From Macquaria australasica (taxonomy: Eukaryota > Chordata > Actinopteri > Centrarchiformes > Percichthyidae), in assembly GCA_005408345.1 (NCBI GenBank), contig SEMN01001367.1, positions 1-64,000 of the forward strand: a DNA stretch of 64,000 nucleotides, read 5' to 3'. The translations under genes and the position numbers were made by a program. Numbering within the stretch: the first letter of the stretch is position 1; each line of letters opens with the position of its first letter. This document shows, piece by piece, positions 51,381 through 63,424 of the stretch. Below the pieces are notes generated by a model. It saw only the letters and a list, made by a program, of their open reading frames with translations, had not been told where the DNA came from and did no database searches.

Positions 51381-51573
51381 AGTTCAACATTTTGGTAAAC
51401 ACATTTGCTTTCTGGCAGAGAGTTTGATGAGAAGATTGATACCACCGTCATATCTGCCCATTAAATAGCTCAGTTTAGCTTAGCAAAAAGACTGGAAACG
51501 GGGGGACACAGCTAGCGTGGCTCCGTCCAAAAGTAATAAAATCCACCGAGCAGCACCTCTAAAGCTCACTGAT

Positions 51574-51577
<4 letters not shown>
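51381..51577. mobile_element. MITE-like repeat, partial copy
   Basis: 'agttcaacattttgg' followed later by 'agcttagcaaaaagactgga' and 'cacagctagcgtggctccgt', the same family as the fuller copy at 58702-59015. Confidence 0.6.
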
Positions 51578-51637
<60 letters not shown>

Positions 51638-51652
51638 CAGTATATATTTTGC
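51574..51652. repeat. (AT)n(GT)n microsatellite
   Basis: About 14 AT units followed by about 14 GT units. A shorter GT run is at 51155-51175. Confidence 0.9.
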
Positions 51653-52439
51653 ACTCAGTCTAAACACACCTTCACAGCTCAGACTGATTTCAAAACATCT
51701 TATTTTCCCATCAGACGTGTCAGTCTAGCTCCTGCTGGATCCACAGGTCACCCACTGAAGTCATTCACATACTATATTCACAGGTACATTACATTTCTAT
51801 ATTTACTGTATTCCATTAAAGGTGTCCATGTTTGGTGTGTGTGTGTGAAGATGTGCTCAGACTGAACACAATGCTGTCACCTTCTGTTGTCCGTATAAAT
51901 TTGACTGCTGAACTGTTTTATTTAACAGCGCATTCGTACAATCTTTTATATTTAATATTGAAGTTCTTTTGTGTATACTCGACTTTTTCTGAGCTGTATT
52001 CAAAAGGTTTGCTGCTACAATTAAACAGTTTCTTCACACAGATCATAAATATATTTTAATCAATATGAAGACTTAGACATTTATACAGGAAATGCAGAGT
52101 TGCTAAATTACATGTTCTAGCTGAGAAACATTAAGACAGGAGGTTTTTTTTACAGAATGAATGAACTGTGCTGTGATTTGTACTGTATGGACTTGTTGTG
52201 TCCTGCAGATACGCCGTTTTAGAAAATAAAGTACATAATAAACCCATGGCACAAATGGTATTTTTCTAATACATGTCAGTGATAGCTATTGATGACAACC
52301 AACTTCCTGTGACCGTAAAAATTAAGTAAACACTGTAGTTTAATGATTGGTTAAAGCTCAGGGTCAGTCAGCCAGAGTGTCTGAGTATTACTGTAAGGCC
52401 ACCGTGAATATGACAGTCTTAGACAACAAGGCTGTAATA

Positions 52440-52870
52440 TTACATATATATTATATAACATTATTATTTCAATAAAAAAGTCATGATATTACAAGACAAA
52501 GTCATTATTTTGCAAGGATATTTGTAATATAGTAAAGTTGCATTTTAGAAGAAAAAGTTGCAATATTAGTCATAATATTGTCTGCGTTTAAATGCTGTTA
52601 TTCTCATGATGATAACAACACAATATACTTTAATTTAGAAATGGTTTTCCCTAATTGAAGTATTTTGAGAAAAAAAATCGCCATGTTTTTAAAATGAAGT
52701 AAGTTTGAGAAGAAAGTCTTATTATGAGAGAAAACTTATATAGAAAATTATATTACAAGAATAAAGGCATAAAAGTATGAGGTAAAATCATAGTTTTATG
52801 AGAATAAGAGAATAAAATAATTTTACAACAGTCATATAAAATACAACTTTATTCTCATAACATTACTACT
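52440..52870. repeat. Degenerate AT-rich repeat
   Basis: Loose repeats of 'aaaaagtca(t)aatatta' type, a low-complexity tract frequent in fish; similar short tracts at 50205-50280 and 62160-62290. Confidence 0.5.
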
Positions 52871-53114
52871 TTTTAACAGTGGCCCTCAGTCTCTGTGCTT
52901 CTGTTGATATGTTGAGAATATCATTTTACGCAGGCTGAATTCAGATTGTGATACTTCAAAATGAAATGGCCCAATAATACTTAGATGATTTTCATGGTGA
53001 TACATTAAAGCAAGCAGCATATACATGTTCACATGTTAATCATATGGAGGTAATAAATGAAGGTATTGCAAAGTATAATTGTAATGTTGTTGTTTTAACT
53101 TTCTAAAAGACAAA

Positions 53115-54015
53115 CTATAATATTCAGACGACACAGCCATTGTAGTCCTGCCAGAGAAACAATCAGTTTTGGACTACAATAACACCATATCCCACTTCAC
53201 CCAGTGGTGTGATCATAACCACCTTCAACTCAATGTCAAAAAAATAAAAGAAATGGTAATAGGTACCCCTTCACCTCTGCACCCCATCCTCATCAACAAA
53301 GAAACAGTGGAAATGGTGGACAGTTTCAAATACTCTGGACAATAAACTTAGTCTTTGCTGGCTCCTTGAATGTCCTTTGTGTGTTGATTGAAGCTATCAG
53401 TTATCCGCAAACTCAAAGGACTGTGTTGCCCCCCACCTTCTCCTACTGCTATACCAGAGTATTGTCCAACCCATTCTGCTCTACTGTTCAACCTGTTTTG
53501 TTAACATGCTCTCTATTACACAGCGGGTCTAACTAACATGGGTAATCAACACTGCTACAAAAATAATAGGTCTCCCCACACACAACCTCTCAGAGCTCAA
53601 CTGCAGAGACATCACACGCATAGCAACAACAATAGCACAGGACACTACACACTCACTCACTCAATTGCCACTTCTCCATACTTCCCTCTGGGTGCAGGTA
53701 CAGGTCCCTGAGGTGCAGAAGGGCTCGCTTTGGCAAATGTCTTGTACCAGCAGCCATTGCAGCCCTCAACAGTACACCTCTGTGATGGGAAAACTGAGGG
53801 CCCCAGCCCCTGACAAGCTGTCTGTCCACTGATTATTTCGCTGTTGTCATGTTTGTTGCTGATGTCATGTTGTCCTGTATGCAATGGTGATGTACTTGTA
53901 TTAATACTGTTTGTTTTGGTGCAGGTGATGATGAGTGATGGGTGTGAATGGTGATGATGTACAGAGCTGTGAAAAAGAATTTCCCTCCGGGGACAATAAA
54001 GTCTAAAGTCTAAAA
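53115..54015 (+). mobile_element. Rex1-like LINE fragment
   Basis: A 5'-truncated plus-strand LINE. The translation from 53125 gives YSDDTAIVVLPEKQSVLDYN with the RT catalytic box, then FTQWCDHNHLQLNVKK and DSFKYSG, after which frames break. The 3' end reads 'ccctccggggacaataaagt' and 'ctaaagtctaaa', a short tandem tail. A different subfamily from the copies at 7652 and 22110. Confidence 0.78.
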
Positions 54016-55370
54016 AAAATATTATAAAGCAATGTGCTGTGAGGGGCAGCATGCCAACATGTGTGTGGCAACATCCTGACATACTGCACAGTGGACAGTA
54101 GAGGGTGCTCACAACTCAGCACAGACAGTACATGAAGTGGATATACTTGAGATTGAACACACTTGTGTTTCAAGTTAGTATTATTCAGGATAGCTTCATT
54201 TCTGCTGCTGTTTCTGCTGCAGCCACACTGTTTACAACTTTACCTCCTGGGAGTTTACTGCAGGTGTTTGTACCAGCTGACACCTGTGTGAAGTTGGTCT
54301 TAAACGTGACAGTAAGCTGCATGTAGTCAGCGTGTTGTAATCTGCCAGAGCAGGGAGCTTGACCGCCTGCAGACCCGGCTGTGTGACTCAATTAGATGCA
54401 GGGATCACAAACAAAATAAAACTCTATTTGCAACAAAGCAAAAAAGTGATTCTATCTGAGGCTATTACAAAGATGTTTTATCTTAAAGGCTTAACGGATG
54501 GAAAATATAATATAAGGTCTTTCTCTTTTGTTCTCAAGCTTCTTACAGATATCAGTCCAGGCACTGTGCATATGACTGTTAAATATCATGTTAGAGGAAA
54601 CAGCAGCAGCAGCAGCAGCTGTGTGCAGATATCCACAGAGAGACAGCAGCTGGATTTACACAGTTCTTGTGAAAATGTGAAACTGGGTCAGAGGTCACGG
54701 CTGAGGCTGGAACAGTTGCTGCCCATAATGAGGCCAGTCTGTACATTCCTTGTCAGAGTTTAACTCCACAGCCATTTTATGGCCCTGCTGAACTTTCACC
54801 TTACTGAAAGTCTAAAACAATCTCCGTGGTGACTACAGGCTGGTCCATTACACCCCACAGTCCACTTTATGTAAAGTGTTGGACACAGCAAACAACATAT
54901 TCATGATTGTAGATATTTTAGATCTTTTCCAGTAGTGTGGAAATGATCTATGTTTGATGATGACATGATTAGGCCTATTAAAACATGACAACAGATCTTG
55001 TTCTGTTTTCTCAGCAGTGCTGCAGAACTTCTCGCCAATGACCTTGAATGAAGAAAACAAATACTTGTTTTTACTATGAGTCACTGGGAAACAGCAGACT
55101 GCCAATATCTGCGTGCAGAACACGTTTGGCTGATGAAATATTGCACGAGGAAGAGTAACCCTGAGGGAGCAGCACCCTGATTGAACCTTCTCCTGTGAGC
55201 CCACGCTGGCACAAACCTTACATCATTACCATCATTAGGTCATAATAGAGTGAAGTAGATGGTTTTGGCTTAGGGAAACAGTGTTCATCTAAATTAACAC
55301 AAAAGAATGAATTGCATTTTACAATTTCACAAAAATATATAAATCCCAAAGTGAGCTGTTTTTTATTTTT
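54016..55370. other. Intergenic DNA without recognised gene
   Basis: A CAG microsatellite lies at 54601-54620. ORFs here lack recognisable domains. Confidence 0.4.
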
Positions 55371-55490
55371 TAGATTAGATTAGATTCAACTTTGTCATTG
55401 CACGTCACAGGTACAAGGCAATGAAATGCAGATAGCATCTAACCAGAAGTGCATAAGCAGTAAAATAACATAATATGAATATAAATATTA
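55371..55490 (-). mobile_element. LINE 3'-end fragment
   Basis: 'tagattagattagattcaac' followed by 'tgtcattgcacgtcacaggt' and 'acaaggcaatgaaatgcaga' is a minus-strand LINE tail with a short tandem end, related in type to the Rex1-like ends. Confidence 0.6.
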
Positions 55491-56382
55491 TATATACATG
55501 GTTGCTGGTAATCCTAATATTTGGTCCAGAATGAAAGCCAGATTTCTAGATTTCATGTGTTCATTTGCCTGTGCAACAAGCTGCCATGCAGATCTGTTTA
55601 TTCTGATGTTCATTAGGTCATACTGTGATGTTGTCAGCAGGGTTGTAGGTCTATGTGGCAAAGGTGACTGCTGTCACCCGGTCATGGTGTTTAGACTTAT
55701 CTCCACCAACTCACACCACCTCTCGCTCTCTCTGTGGTGGTTTGTATGTTCAGTTGTTCAGTTCAGGTGGAGTTACTCAGTGTGTGGAAAATCCCACATC
55801 ATGTTCTGTCCTGTGGCCTTTGTACTTGCTGATGTAGCTTCACTCTGAATACTTAAAGTCACCAGTGGTAGAGGAAGTATTGAGATCCTTTTCTGCAGTA
55901 TAAGTACTAATACCACACTGTAAAAATACTTTGTAATAATCAGGAAAATGTCCTGAAAGTACTAAAAGTAAAGTAGCCTGTTATATCTCATATCATTAGG
56001 TGATTATTCCTCATGCGTTCATGTAACAGCAGGATTTTACTGTTGGAGATGTTTGAGGTGGAGCTCATTTTTAGCTAGTTTAATAATTCTTTTCATTCTG
56101 GATTCATCTTCTGATCATTTCCTCCATTTATCGATTGATTGGGCACTGGGCCATTGTGACGGCATTTCTCACCATTTTCACGAAGTTAAACCAAAGTGAC
56201 TGCAACGATTATCAAAACAGTTGCAAATTAATTTTCTGTCAGTCGTTTCAGCTGTACTTGTATAAACTGTTGGGGAGTTTAATTTATAACAAAACATCAT
56301 ATTTTGTATGTAAAAATCTTAATTTGTTAACTAGTTACTCCTTTACATGACTTAGTACCAAACGCTCACTTGTACTGAAAAA

Positions 56383-56388
56383 GGATTT
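56383..56388 (-). terminator. Candidate mthfr polyadenylation signal
   Basis: AATAAA on the minus strand about 570 bases past the mthfr stop codon. A second AATAAA overlaps the stop codon itself (56954-56959). Which is used cannot be told from sequence. Confidence 0.45.
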
Positions 56389-56954
56389 ATTGAGCTTCAG
56401 AAACAGGCAGAACAAATAAATATGAGGTACATTTAAAACGTGTTAAGGCAGCAGGTAGACAGAGTGACTGTTGTCTGTGGTACAGTACAGTCAGCATCAG
56501 ACTGTCTAACTTATTGTTGTAGCTTCATCATGAGATTAAAAAGGGGTTTCACTCACACACGTCCTATGACAGTATACATCATTAAAAATCTAATTCAAAT
56601 AATTGTTTTCTTCTGTGAAAATAAACATTTACTGAGAAACACTATAAAAAGTATAAAGCATGCTCACAATTCATTTTGTGGGTTTTTTCCTTTTCTTATG
56701 TGTTGTTTTTCAGCGAGAACACAGGTGTAGTTTATCAGCTGGGAGTGCTACAGAGCATGAAGCTACGCATCGTGTTGTTCAGGTGAGACCGTACAGTTTC
56801 ATTTCCCATTCACTCAAAATGTTAAAAAAAACAGTCATAAAAAGTCTGAACACACTTCTTACTCAAGCTCTGTATTGTAAATAGCAGCTTTTGAGACAAT
56901 GCATAAAATAACAGCTCCATAGTGTTCCTTCTTTCTTTCCCTAAAACAGAGATT

Positions 56955-59900
56955 TTATTCAGAGAGCGCTCCAACGTTCAGCGGCTCTGGAGGAGCATCG
57001 AGCAGCTCAAACATATCATCAATGACCTGCCACAGACAGTTCTCCAGAGGGAAGTCATTGTCCACCAGATTGACCAGGAAATAGTTGTCGTGGATATACT
57101 TGATGATCATCCGTGAGGGAGACTCATCTTCATACAGTTTGGCCCACTGCTCGATCCACAAGGCGAAGGCCTCGTCCTGAGGAAGACATGGGGACAGCTT
57201 TGGTGACAGGAACATCTAGCGGGCCAGTCAGAGGAGACTGACACAGGATAATATTGATCATTTATTTATTATCTTTCCTAACCTGATATTTCAGACCTGA
57301 CAGGTGTTCAGGCAGACATTTGGGAAACACGAGTTTTGACAAAAAGTTTAGGTCCTTGCAAACTTTTGCAACAATTAACACTTCCTGAGTAATAAAGCAA
57401 ACTCCAATCGCTCTTACAGCCTCTGATACTGTGAACTCCTCAAGAGGTGAGAGTGGACTAAAACATTTATTTGGACCCTATCCTGTTTCTCCCTGGATGC
57501 TACCTGCTTACTGTTACATTAAAATTAGCTTCTTACATTTGATTTATTTGTTTAAAGTGGGAACATAATATTTAAGAGATATGTCAAATTACCTGACATT
57601 TTATTTTGTATAAACATTTCTTATTGAAGCAAAGCCATTGTTTACTGTGCAAATGGCTTATTGGTAAATGTGAGATTCAAGCTATATATTAATGTTGCCA
57701 TCATATTGTTGCATTTAGAAACTTGGAAATTTACCTAAGTTACTAAATTCATTTGCCTGTAAACATAAAGCCTGCTAATAAAAAAGTTAAGTACAGACAC
57801 CTGCTATTTTCCAAAATGTTCAACTATTCCCTTAAGTCAAGTAGTTCCACTCAGTACACAAAATGCACGACTTCTTCACTCGTTAGGATGGACAGAGAAC
57901 AAGAAGTAATCTGTAACTTACCTTCCAATACATAAAGCTGACTGGGTCCACAACAGTAGGCTGAACAATCTCCCTGCCAGGAAAGATCCCCCACGTCACA
58001 GCGTTGGGCTGCATGTCGGGGGCGTTGGTCAGGTTACGGCCCTGCACACAAAATATTCATGGTGACATATTAATCATATAAACTCACACACAAACACAGA
58101 ACGACAGGTGCTTTCTGTTCAGACTTACGTGCACATTGACTATGTGGTAGTTGACACGGGGCTCATACTTCTTCAGCACTTTGAGGAGAGCAGTCACATT
58201 TTCACTGGAGGTGAAGAACTCCAGATAAGCCTGATGGATTTAAAACAAGAGGATTAAAGCAACATATCAGACCCAAACACCCCACTCCCAAAACATTCCA
58301 TCCACAGACCCAAAACACTCCATCTGAAGACCCAAACCACTCCATCCAAAGACACAAACGCATCACTCCCTGTCCTCTCCATCCAAAGACACAAACAAGA
58401 CCAAAAGTGTTCCTACCTTCTGGAAGACGTAGCCTCCTGCAGGTCCCCAGCCCACTATAGGGTCTGTGGAGGGTTTGCCGTTGATGTTGGGCTGGGAGTT
58501 GATGGTGAGGACTCCTCGTCTGTTCACCTTCTCCAGCTCGTCCTTCAGCAGGTTGGTCTCTGGAGCCAGAGGCTCGTCGTTCCACGGCAAACACATCACC
58601 TAGCAGAAGAGGAAACTTAGCCTGTGATTAGTATGGTATGCTGTCTTATATTTGATGACAGTTAATGATACACGACTACTGGTTAATTGTTGGTTTAAAG
58701 GATCAGTTCAACATTTTGCTTAACACACTTCTTCTCTTTCTTTCTGAGTCAGATGTTCAGATGGATCTCAACCTCATGCCTGTGAATTCAGTACAGAGCT
58801 GGAGACAGGACATGGTTAGCTTAGCTTAGCATAAAGACTGGAAGCAGGGGGAAACAGCTAGCATGGCTCTGTCCAAAGAGAAATACACCTACCAACACCT
58901 CTGAAGCTAAAGCCGACTCCAACTCTGAACTGAATACACAGACATGAGATCCATCTGAACATCTCACTCTCAGAAAGAAAGTGAGTATGCATATTTCCCA
59001 AAATGTTGAACTTTTAGTACATTTTTCATACAATTTAAAGTTAAATCTACTTAACCAATCATAGTGCTGATTGCCAATCTCTAACATCACAACATGGTGG
59101 TGGAACATGCTTCTGTATGTTTTCACTCATTCAGCTCTCACTAAAATCCACATTCAGATTGTTTTTCCATCCATAGTGAGGATTTTATCAGTAACACCTT
59201 AAAGGACTTTTTCTCCTTCAGCAGTCAGATCAGCTATACAGACTCACTTTAAGGACACAGGAGAACAGGTTGTAGAAAAAGTATTGCTGTTCCTTCTTGT
59301 CTACCTTGTGTCCACTGAGGTTTGGTTGGGCTGTGATGTAGCAGGTGAAGACCTCAAAGACGCTCTCTTCATTCATCAGCTCCTCACCCCACATCTGCAG
59401 CAGTGCATCTTTGGAGGACTTGCTCTTCAAGTAGAACAGGTAGTAGTCGTTTAACTCGCCAAAAGCTGGAGAAGATGAGTTTCCCCTGAAGACGAACAGA
59501 AGACGACATCATTTAGTCCTTTTCACCATTTTACACTCTCTATTGATCCAAATTAAGGAAGTCAACTTGTTGATAATAATGGCACATTTATTCACTACAT
59601 AAAGAGGCATTAATAAGAAAATTAACTTTCAAGTTCTGTCATGTAAACTCTGTTGAGTTGTAATGGAGGTTACCATCTGCCGTTGGGGAACTCATCCCAG
59701 TCCTGGGTCCTGTAGATGTAGCTCTTGGGTCTGGAGGCCCAGAAGATAGGTCGAACATCTTCTACCTTGCGTTTGGGATGAGCACTCACTGCCCAGGGAA
59801 GAGGCCGCCTGCAAAGACAACATGCTCTGAAACACTAAAACCATTTTAAAATCACAAAGCAAACTAAAAGCAGAGGCTGAAGCTGCCCAGACTCTGAGAC

Positions 59901-62900
59901 ATTCGCCTTCACAAACTCTCACCAATCTAACTGTGAACCTGTGCATGTGACAGAGGCGGGTTTTGTAACAAACAGCCAATCATATGCAACATTCAGCATC
60001 CGGAGCAGCTTATTTAATGGGATATGATGACATTGATTTCTATTGAGATGACAACTTAGAAGAACTAAACACAGCACTAGAATATAAAAAAAACAAACAG
60101 ATAACACGGTAACCAAATAATAAAAGCTGTATGTTACACATCAGTGCAATTATATTAAGCAGCTGTCAATGAAAACATTTGCTGTTCACCTAACATGTAA
60201 CCTTCAACATAAATCCTGTTTGTGCTGATAAACACAGGAGAACTGTGAAAATGCTGCTGTAGCGCTCATGCTTTATAATCAGAGTGGAACCCTGACTGAA
60301 CTGTAAACATTTACTATATTCCATGGTAACAGTCTTTCTACTGGTTTGCAACAACATCACTCTGCTCTGTTGTACTCGTAGTATTGTGTCCACACAGGAA
60401 ATGTGACTGCATCATTTCCTCACAGCTGATTGATGTGATATGATAATTACCCCAGTATTACCCAGCAGCAGGTGTGAACAGAATATTACTGAACTGATGT
60501 TATAGAAGTTGCTATTTCTTTCCTAAAACTCCATGACTAATTCAGACTTTGGCTCAATGTGCTGTAAGCAGGCAGAGGGGTGACTGACCGGGGGTCTTCT
60601 ATCCACAGGCCCAGCTGTCGCAGCACCTCCATGGTGGCGACCTCTCGGTTCAGCGTGTAGAAGTGGAGGCCCGGTACCTTTCCACTGTCCAGCAGCACAC
60701 GGCACATCTCCACCGCCTGCTGGATGCCGTAGTTACGGATAGCAGCATCATTGTCTTTGATGGGCTCGATGACTTTGGTAATCTCTTCTGGTATCTCGAG
60801 CTTTGACAGCTTGACCAGCTGACGCAGAGACTGGTAACCCTGGAGAGGAACAGGTTAAAGTCTGTAATCAGAAATTACTTGACAATAGATACTAACAACA
60901 CATTCCTTTAAAAGGGTACAGGTACACAGGTTGGGTGCAGTTAAGGATTTGGCTTCACTCCATCTTCAATCTATGGAGCCTTTAAGCTTCACAGAATCAG
61001 AAAAGATTGGGTCTGGCTTCTGGCGGAAAAAACTTTCAGGTATCTTGTGCACATGGGAAATTACATGGTCTGCTTATCGATATTTGAGTTTAATTTCTGT
61101 TATTTATCAGCCAACATATACGCAGATACAGATATATTTGAGATAAGCTGATATCAGCATATAATATGAGCCTAGGGAATGTATCATTCGGCCTCGACTC
61201 TGGATCAAACCCTGGAAAGTCCAATAAAAAGTATCCAGGGCAAAGTAGCTGGAAAAACTAAAGTCCTTGACTCCTGGGAAAGAGTTTCCCAGTATGACCC
61301 CATCAGCAATCAACCTGTGAACACTCCTTTTCCTGGAAGCAGCAATGAGTTACCTGAATGGGGAAGATTCCAGGTAGGATGGGACATGTGACACCAATTG
61401 CCCTGCAGTCATCCAGAAACTTGAGGAAAGAGTCTGCCCTGAAGAACAGCTGGGTGATGACAAAGTCTGCTCCAGCATCCACCTTCTCCTTCAGGTGTCT
61501 CAGATCCTCCTCATAGCTCTCTGCCTCAGGATGGCCTGTGGGGTAGCCTGGACATACACATGTTGAAATCACCGACTGATACTTCAAATGGAGTTCCACT
61601 TAAACCGACCACTCCTGATGTGGAGGCAGAAAACATACCAGCAACACAGATGTCAAAGTAGTCATCAAACTGTGATCGGATATGTTTAACGAGGTCGATG
61701 GCGTAGTTGAAGCCTCCCTCCTCTTCCTCCCAGTCTGCTCCCACTGGGTCTGCAGAGATGTCAGAATATCACATATATATGAGGATCTCTAAGACTATAT
61801 ACTCCCATTCTGATGTGGAGTCATTCCCAATGCTTCACCTCATCTGAGACTAACAAATCAGCAGGAACGGGATCAGGCCCGATCCAGGCATCTGTGGTGG
61901 ATTAGTATCAGCTATAAAAAGCCTGATCCATTTCCAGTTCTGTGTTTAGTTATGCCATCTGTTAAAATGGCCCATTGCATTCTGCCAAAACCCTGGAACC
62001 ACAAAGCAATGTGATTATGTTAACAGTGAGTAAAAGTGCACAAAAGAAATGAAACAACAGCTAACACATTCGATCCATGAAATCTTCAACTGCTTCAGCA
62101 GGTAATGCAGGCAGTATGACGGGTATTCCAATGACTCGCACTGTAGAACACATTTTAGGACTTTTTCTTATAAAATTACAATTTTCTCAATATTATTACT
62201 TTTTTCCCCTCATAAAATTGTGACTTTTCTTAAATCACTTTACTCTCAAAATAATACAACTTTATCCTCAAAATGTCATGTTTCCCCTCTAAAAGTAGAC
62301 CTAATGCTCCGTCATAAACTGAACTGCATTCTTAAAAAACAAAAGTTGTTTTTTGCAGATACGCCATACCACTGTTACTGAACTGTTTAACATGAAAATA
62401 CCAGAAAAACACACATTATCCACAGTGTTGTGATCAGGTCTCCCTTATCAATATCTAACCTGCCTTTGAACAGCAAGTTTTTACTCCACTTGAAGCCAGT
62501 GAACTATTTTGTTGTGACAGGAAACTGTAAAAACTATGGAGCACACTTTCCCTCTTTATTCATCATCTTCCCAACCCCTCGTGATCACAAAGGAGTGTAC
62601 TACATGGTACACACTCCTATAAACAAATGTCCCACCTCCCCTAAGTGCCATGATGTTCTTGAGGCCCAGGTGCTTTGCTTTGGCCAGGTAGCCAGTGATC
62701 TTGTCTTTGGTCTGGTTGCAGCAGGTCAGGTGGAGGATGCTCTCCAGGCCACAATAGTTGACCGCCGTGCTGGCAATCATCATGGACGAGGTTTCCTTGT
62801 CGGAGCCCGGGTCCCCTGCTGGGTGCCAGGTGATGTCGATGAACAGGGGCCCTCCGGAGCCCATACGGTCAAATCTGAAGAAAAATGACATGCTCAACAG

Positions 62901-63424
62901 AGAAGGTTCAGCTGTTGTTTGGCAACAATGCAGATCAGAATGAGTCTCTAACAAAGAAGCAAACTAAGCTCTCTAAAGTTTTGTTGCAAGGATTAGCAAA
63001 AGCCTCTTGGAGCTTCTGGTCTGCTATTGCTGAACTAGTGGAGTTTGTGCCAAGTTATTTTTGAAATAGACTTACAACTTTGCACTAAATTCTTAAACCA
63101 CGTCTTGGTTTGGCTCTTGTTGAGTCCAAGCACATCATGTTTCCTGTATAAATACTCCATCCAAGTCCAGTTTGAGCTCACATGCCTTGAGATGAGGTTG
63201 ACAGCTCCACTGGCTGTGCGGGGAGGAAAGAATTCCAGTGAGAACCAGCGGTCTCCAGACTCCGTCCTTCTCCGCATCTTGTCCCGCAGCCTGTCCAACC
63301 GGTCTGCGTCCAGCACCGGCGTGGAGCACCGGGAGCTCTCCTTGGAGCTCTCCCCGCCGTTGTTGCTGGCCCCACTAGAGTCGCTCTGCCAGCTACCGTC
63401 CCCTCGCTGAACCTGATTCACCAT
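56955..63424 (-). CDS. mthfr: Methylenetetrahydrofolate reductase
   Basis: A cytosolic FAD flavoprotein that reduces 5,10-methylenetetrahydrofolate to 5-methyltetrahydrofolate using NADPH, feeding methionine synthesis. Coding exons (minus): 63424-63186, 62874-62636, 61749-61639, 61547-61354, 60839-60589, 59808-59674, 59485-59305, 58599-58417, 58230-58129, 58041-57922, 57176-56955. They total 1977 bases, 658 residues, against 656 in human. The Ser-rich N-terminus with the SSRCSTP phosphorylation motif precedes the catalytic TIM barrel (WFSLEFFPPRT with the catalytic Glu, TWHPAGDPGSDKETSSM, NIMALRG, YFDICVAG with the Ala altered in the human C677T variant). A linker and the SAM-binding regulatory domain follow (WGEEL...ESVFEVF, NINGKPSTDPIVGWGP, DNYFLVNLVDNDFPLENCLW). 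Introns are GT-AG except the first (GC-AG). The initiator ATG begins MVNQ, as in other vertebrates. Confidence 0.96.
58702..59015. mobile_element. Palindromic MITE in an mthfr intron
   Basis: About 110 bases at each end are inverted copies: 'agttcaacattttgc...gttcagatggatctca' on the left, and its reverse complement on the right ending 'aaaatgttgaac'. The centre reads 'gcttagcataaagactggaa'. Non-coding. Confidence 0.8.
59986..60588. other. mthfr intron, no element recognised
   Basis: Ordinary intronic sequence between the exons ending at 60589 and starting at 59808. Confidence 0.5.
61750..62635. other. mthfr intron with low-complexity tract
   Basis: Contains an AT-rich degenerate repeat at 62160-62290. 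No other feature is recognised. Confidence 0.45.
63184..63186 (-). other. mthfr: Non-canonical GC splice donor of mthfr intron 1
   Basis: The exon ends TCAAG and the intron starts GCATGT. The acceptor at 62875-62876 is standard AG, followed by ATTTGACC. Using this GC donor keeps the frame through Ser-Arg-Phe-Asp-Arg; the nearby GT four bases on would shift it. Confidence 0.8.

Larger units (their letters stand above)
50945..51920. repeat. Pair of ~110-bp direct repeats
   Basis: 'ccattaaaggtgtccatgtt' through 'aaatttgactgctgaactgt' occurs at 50951-51060 and again at 51812-51918, differing by a 6-base deletion (gctaact vs g) and microsatellite length. About 750 bases lie between. Confidence 0.85.
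49649..52250 (+). other. Presumed slc2a1 3' UTR and downstream DNA
   Basis: No other gene is seen after the stop. An AATAAA at about 52225-52230 could be the polyadenylation signal. The tract contains a duplicated ~110-bp segment, a MITE remnant and GT/TA microsatellites. Extent of the UTR is inferred. Confidence 0.4.

Noticed and set aside
54105..54763. Possible coding exons between slc2a1 and mthfr
   Set aside because: Open frames are short, unlinked by splice signals, and show no recognisable domain.
63035..63185. Extension of the first mthfr exon past 63186
   Set aside because: The open frame continues by chance; exon 2 homology begins Phe-Asp-Arg at 62873 and needs splicing at the GC donor.
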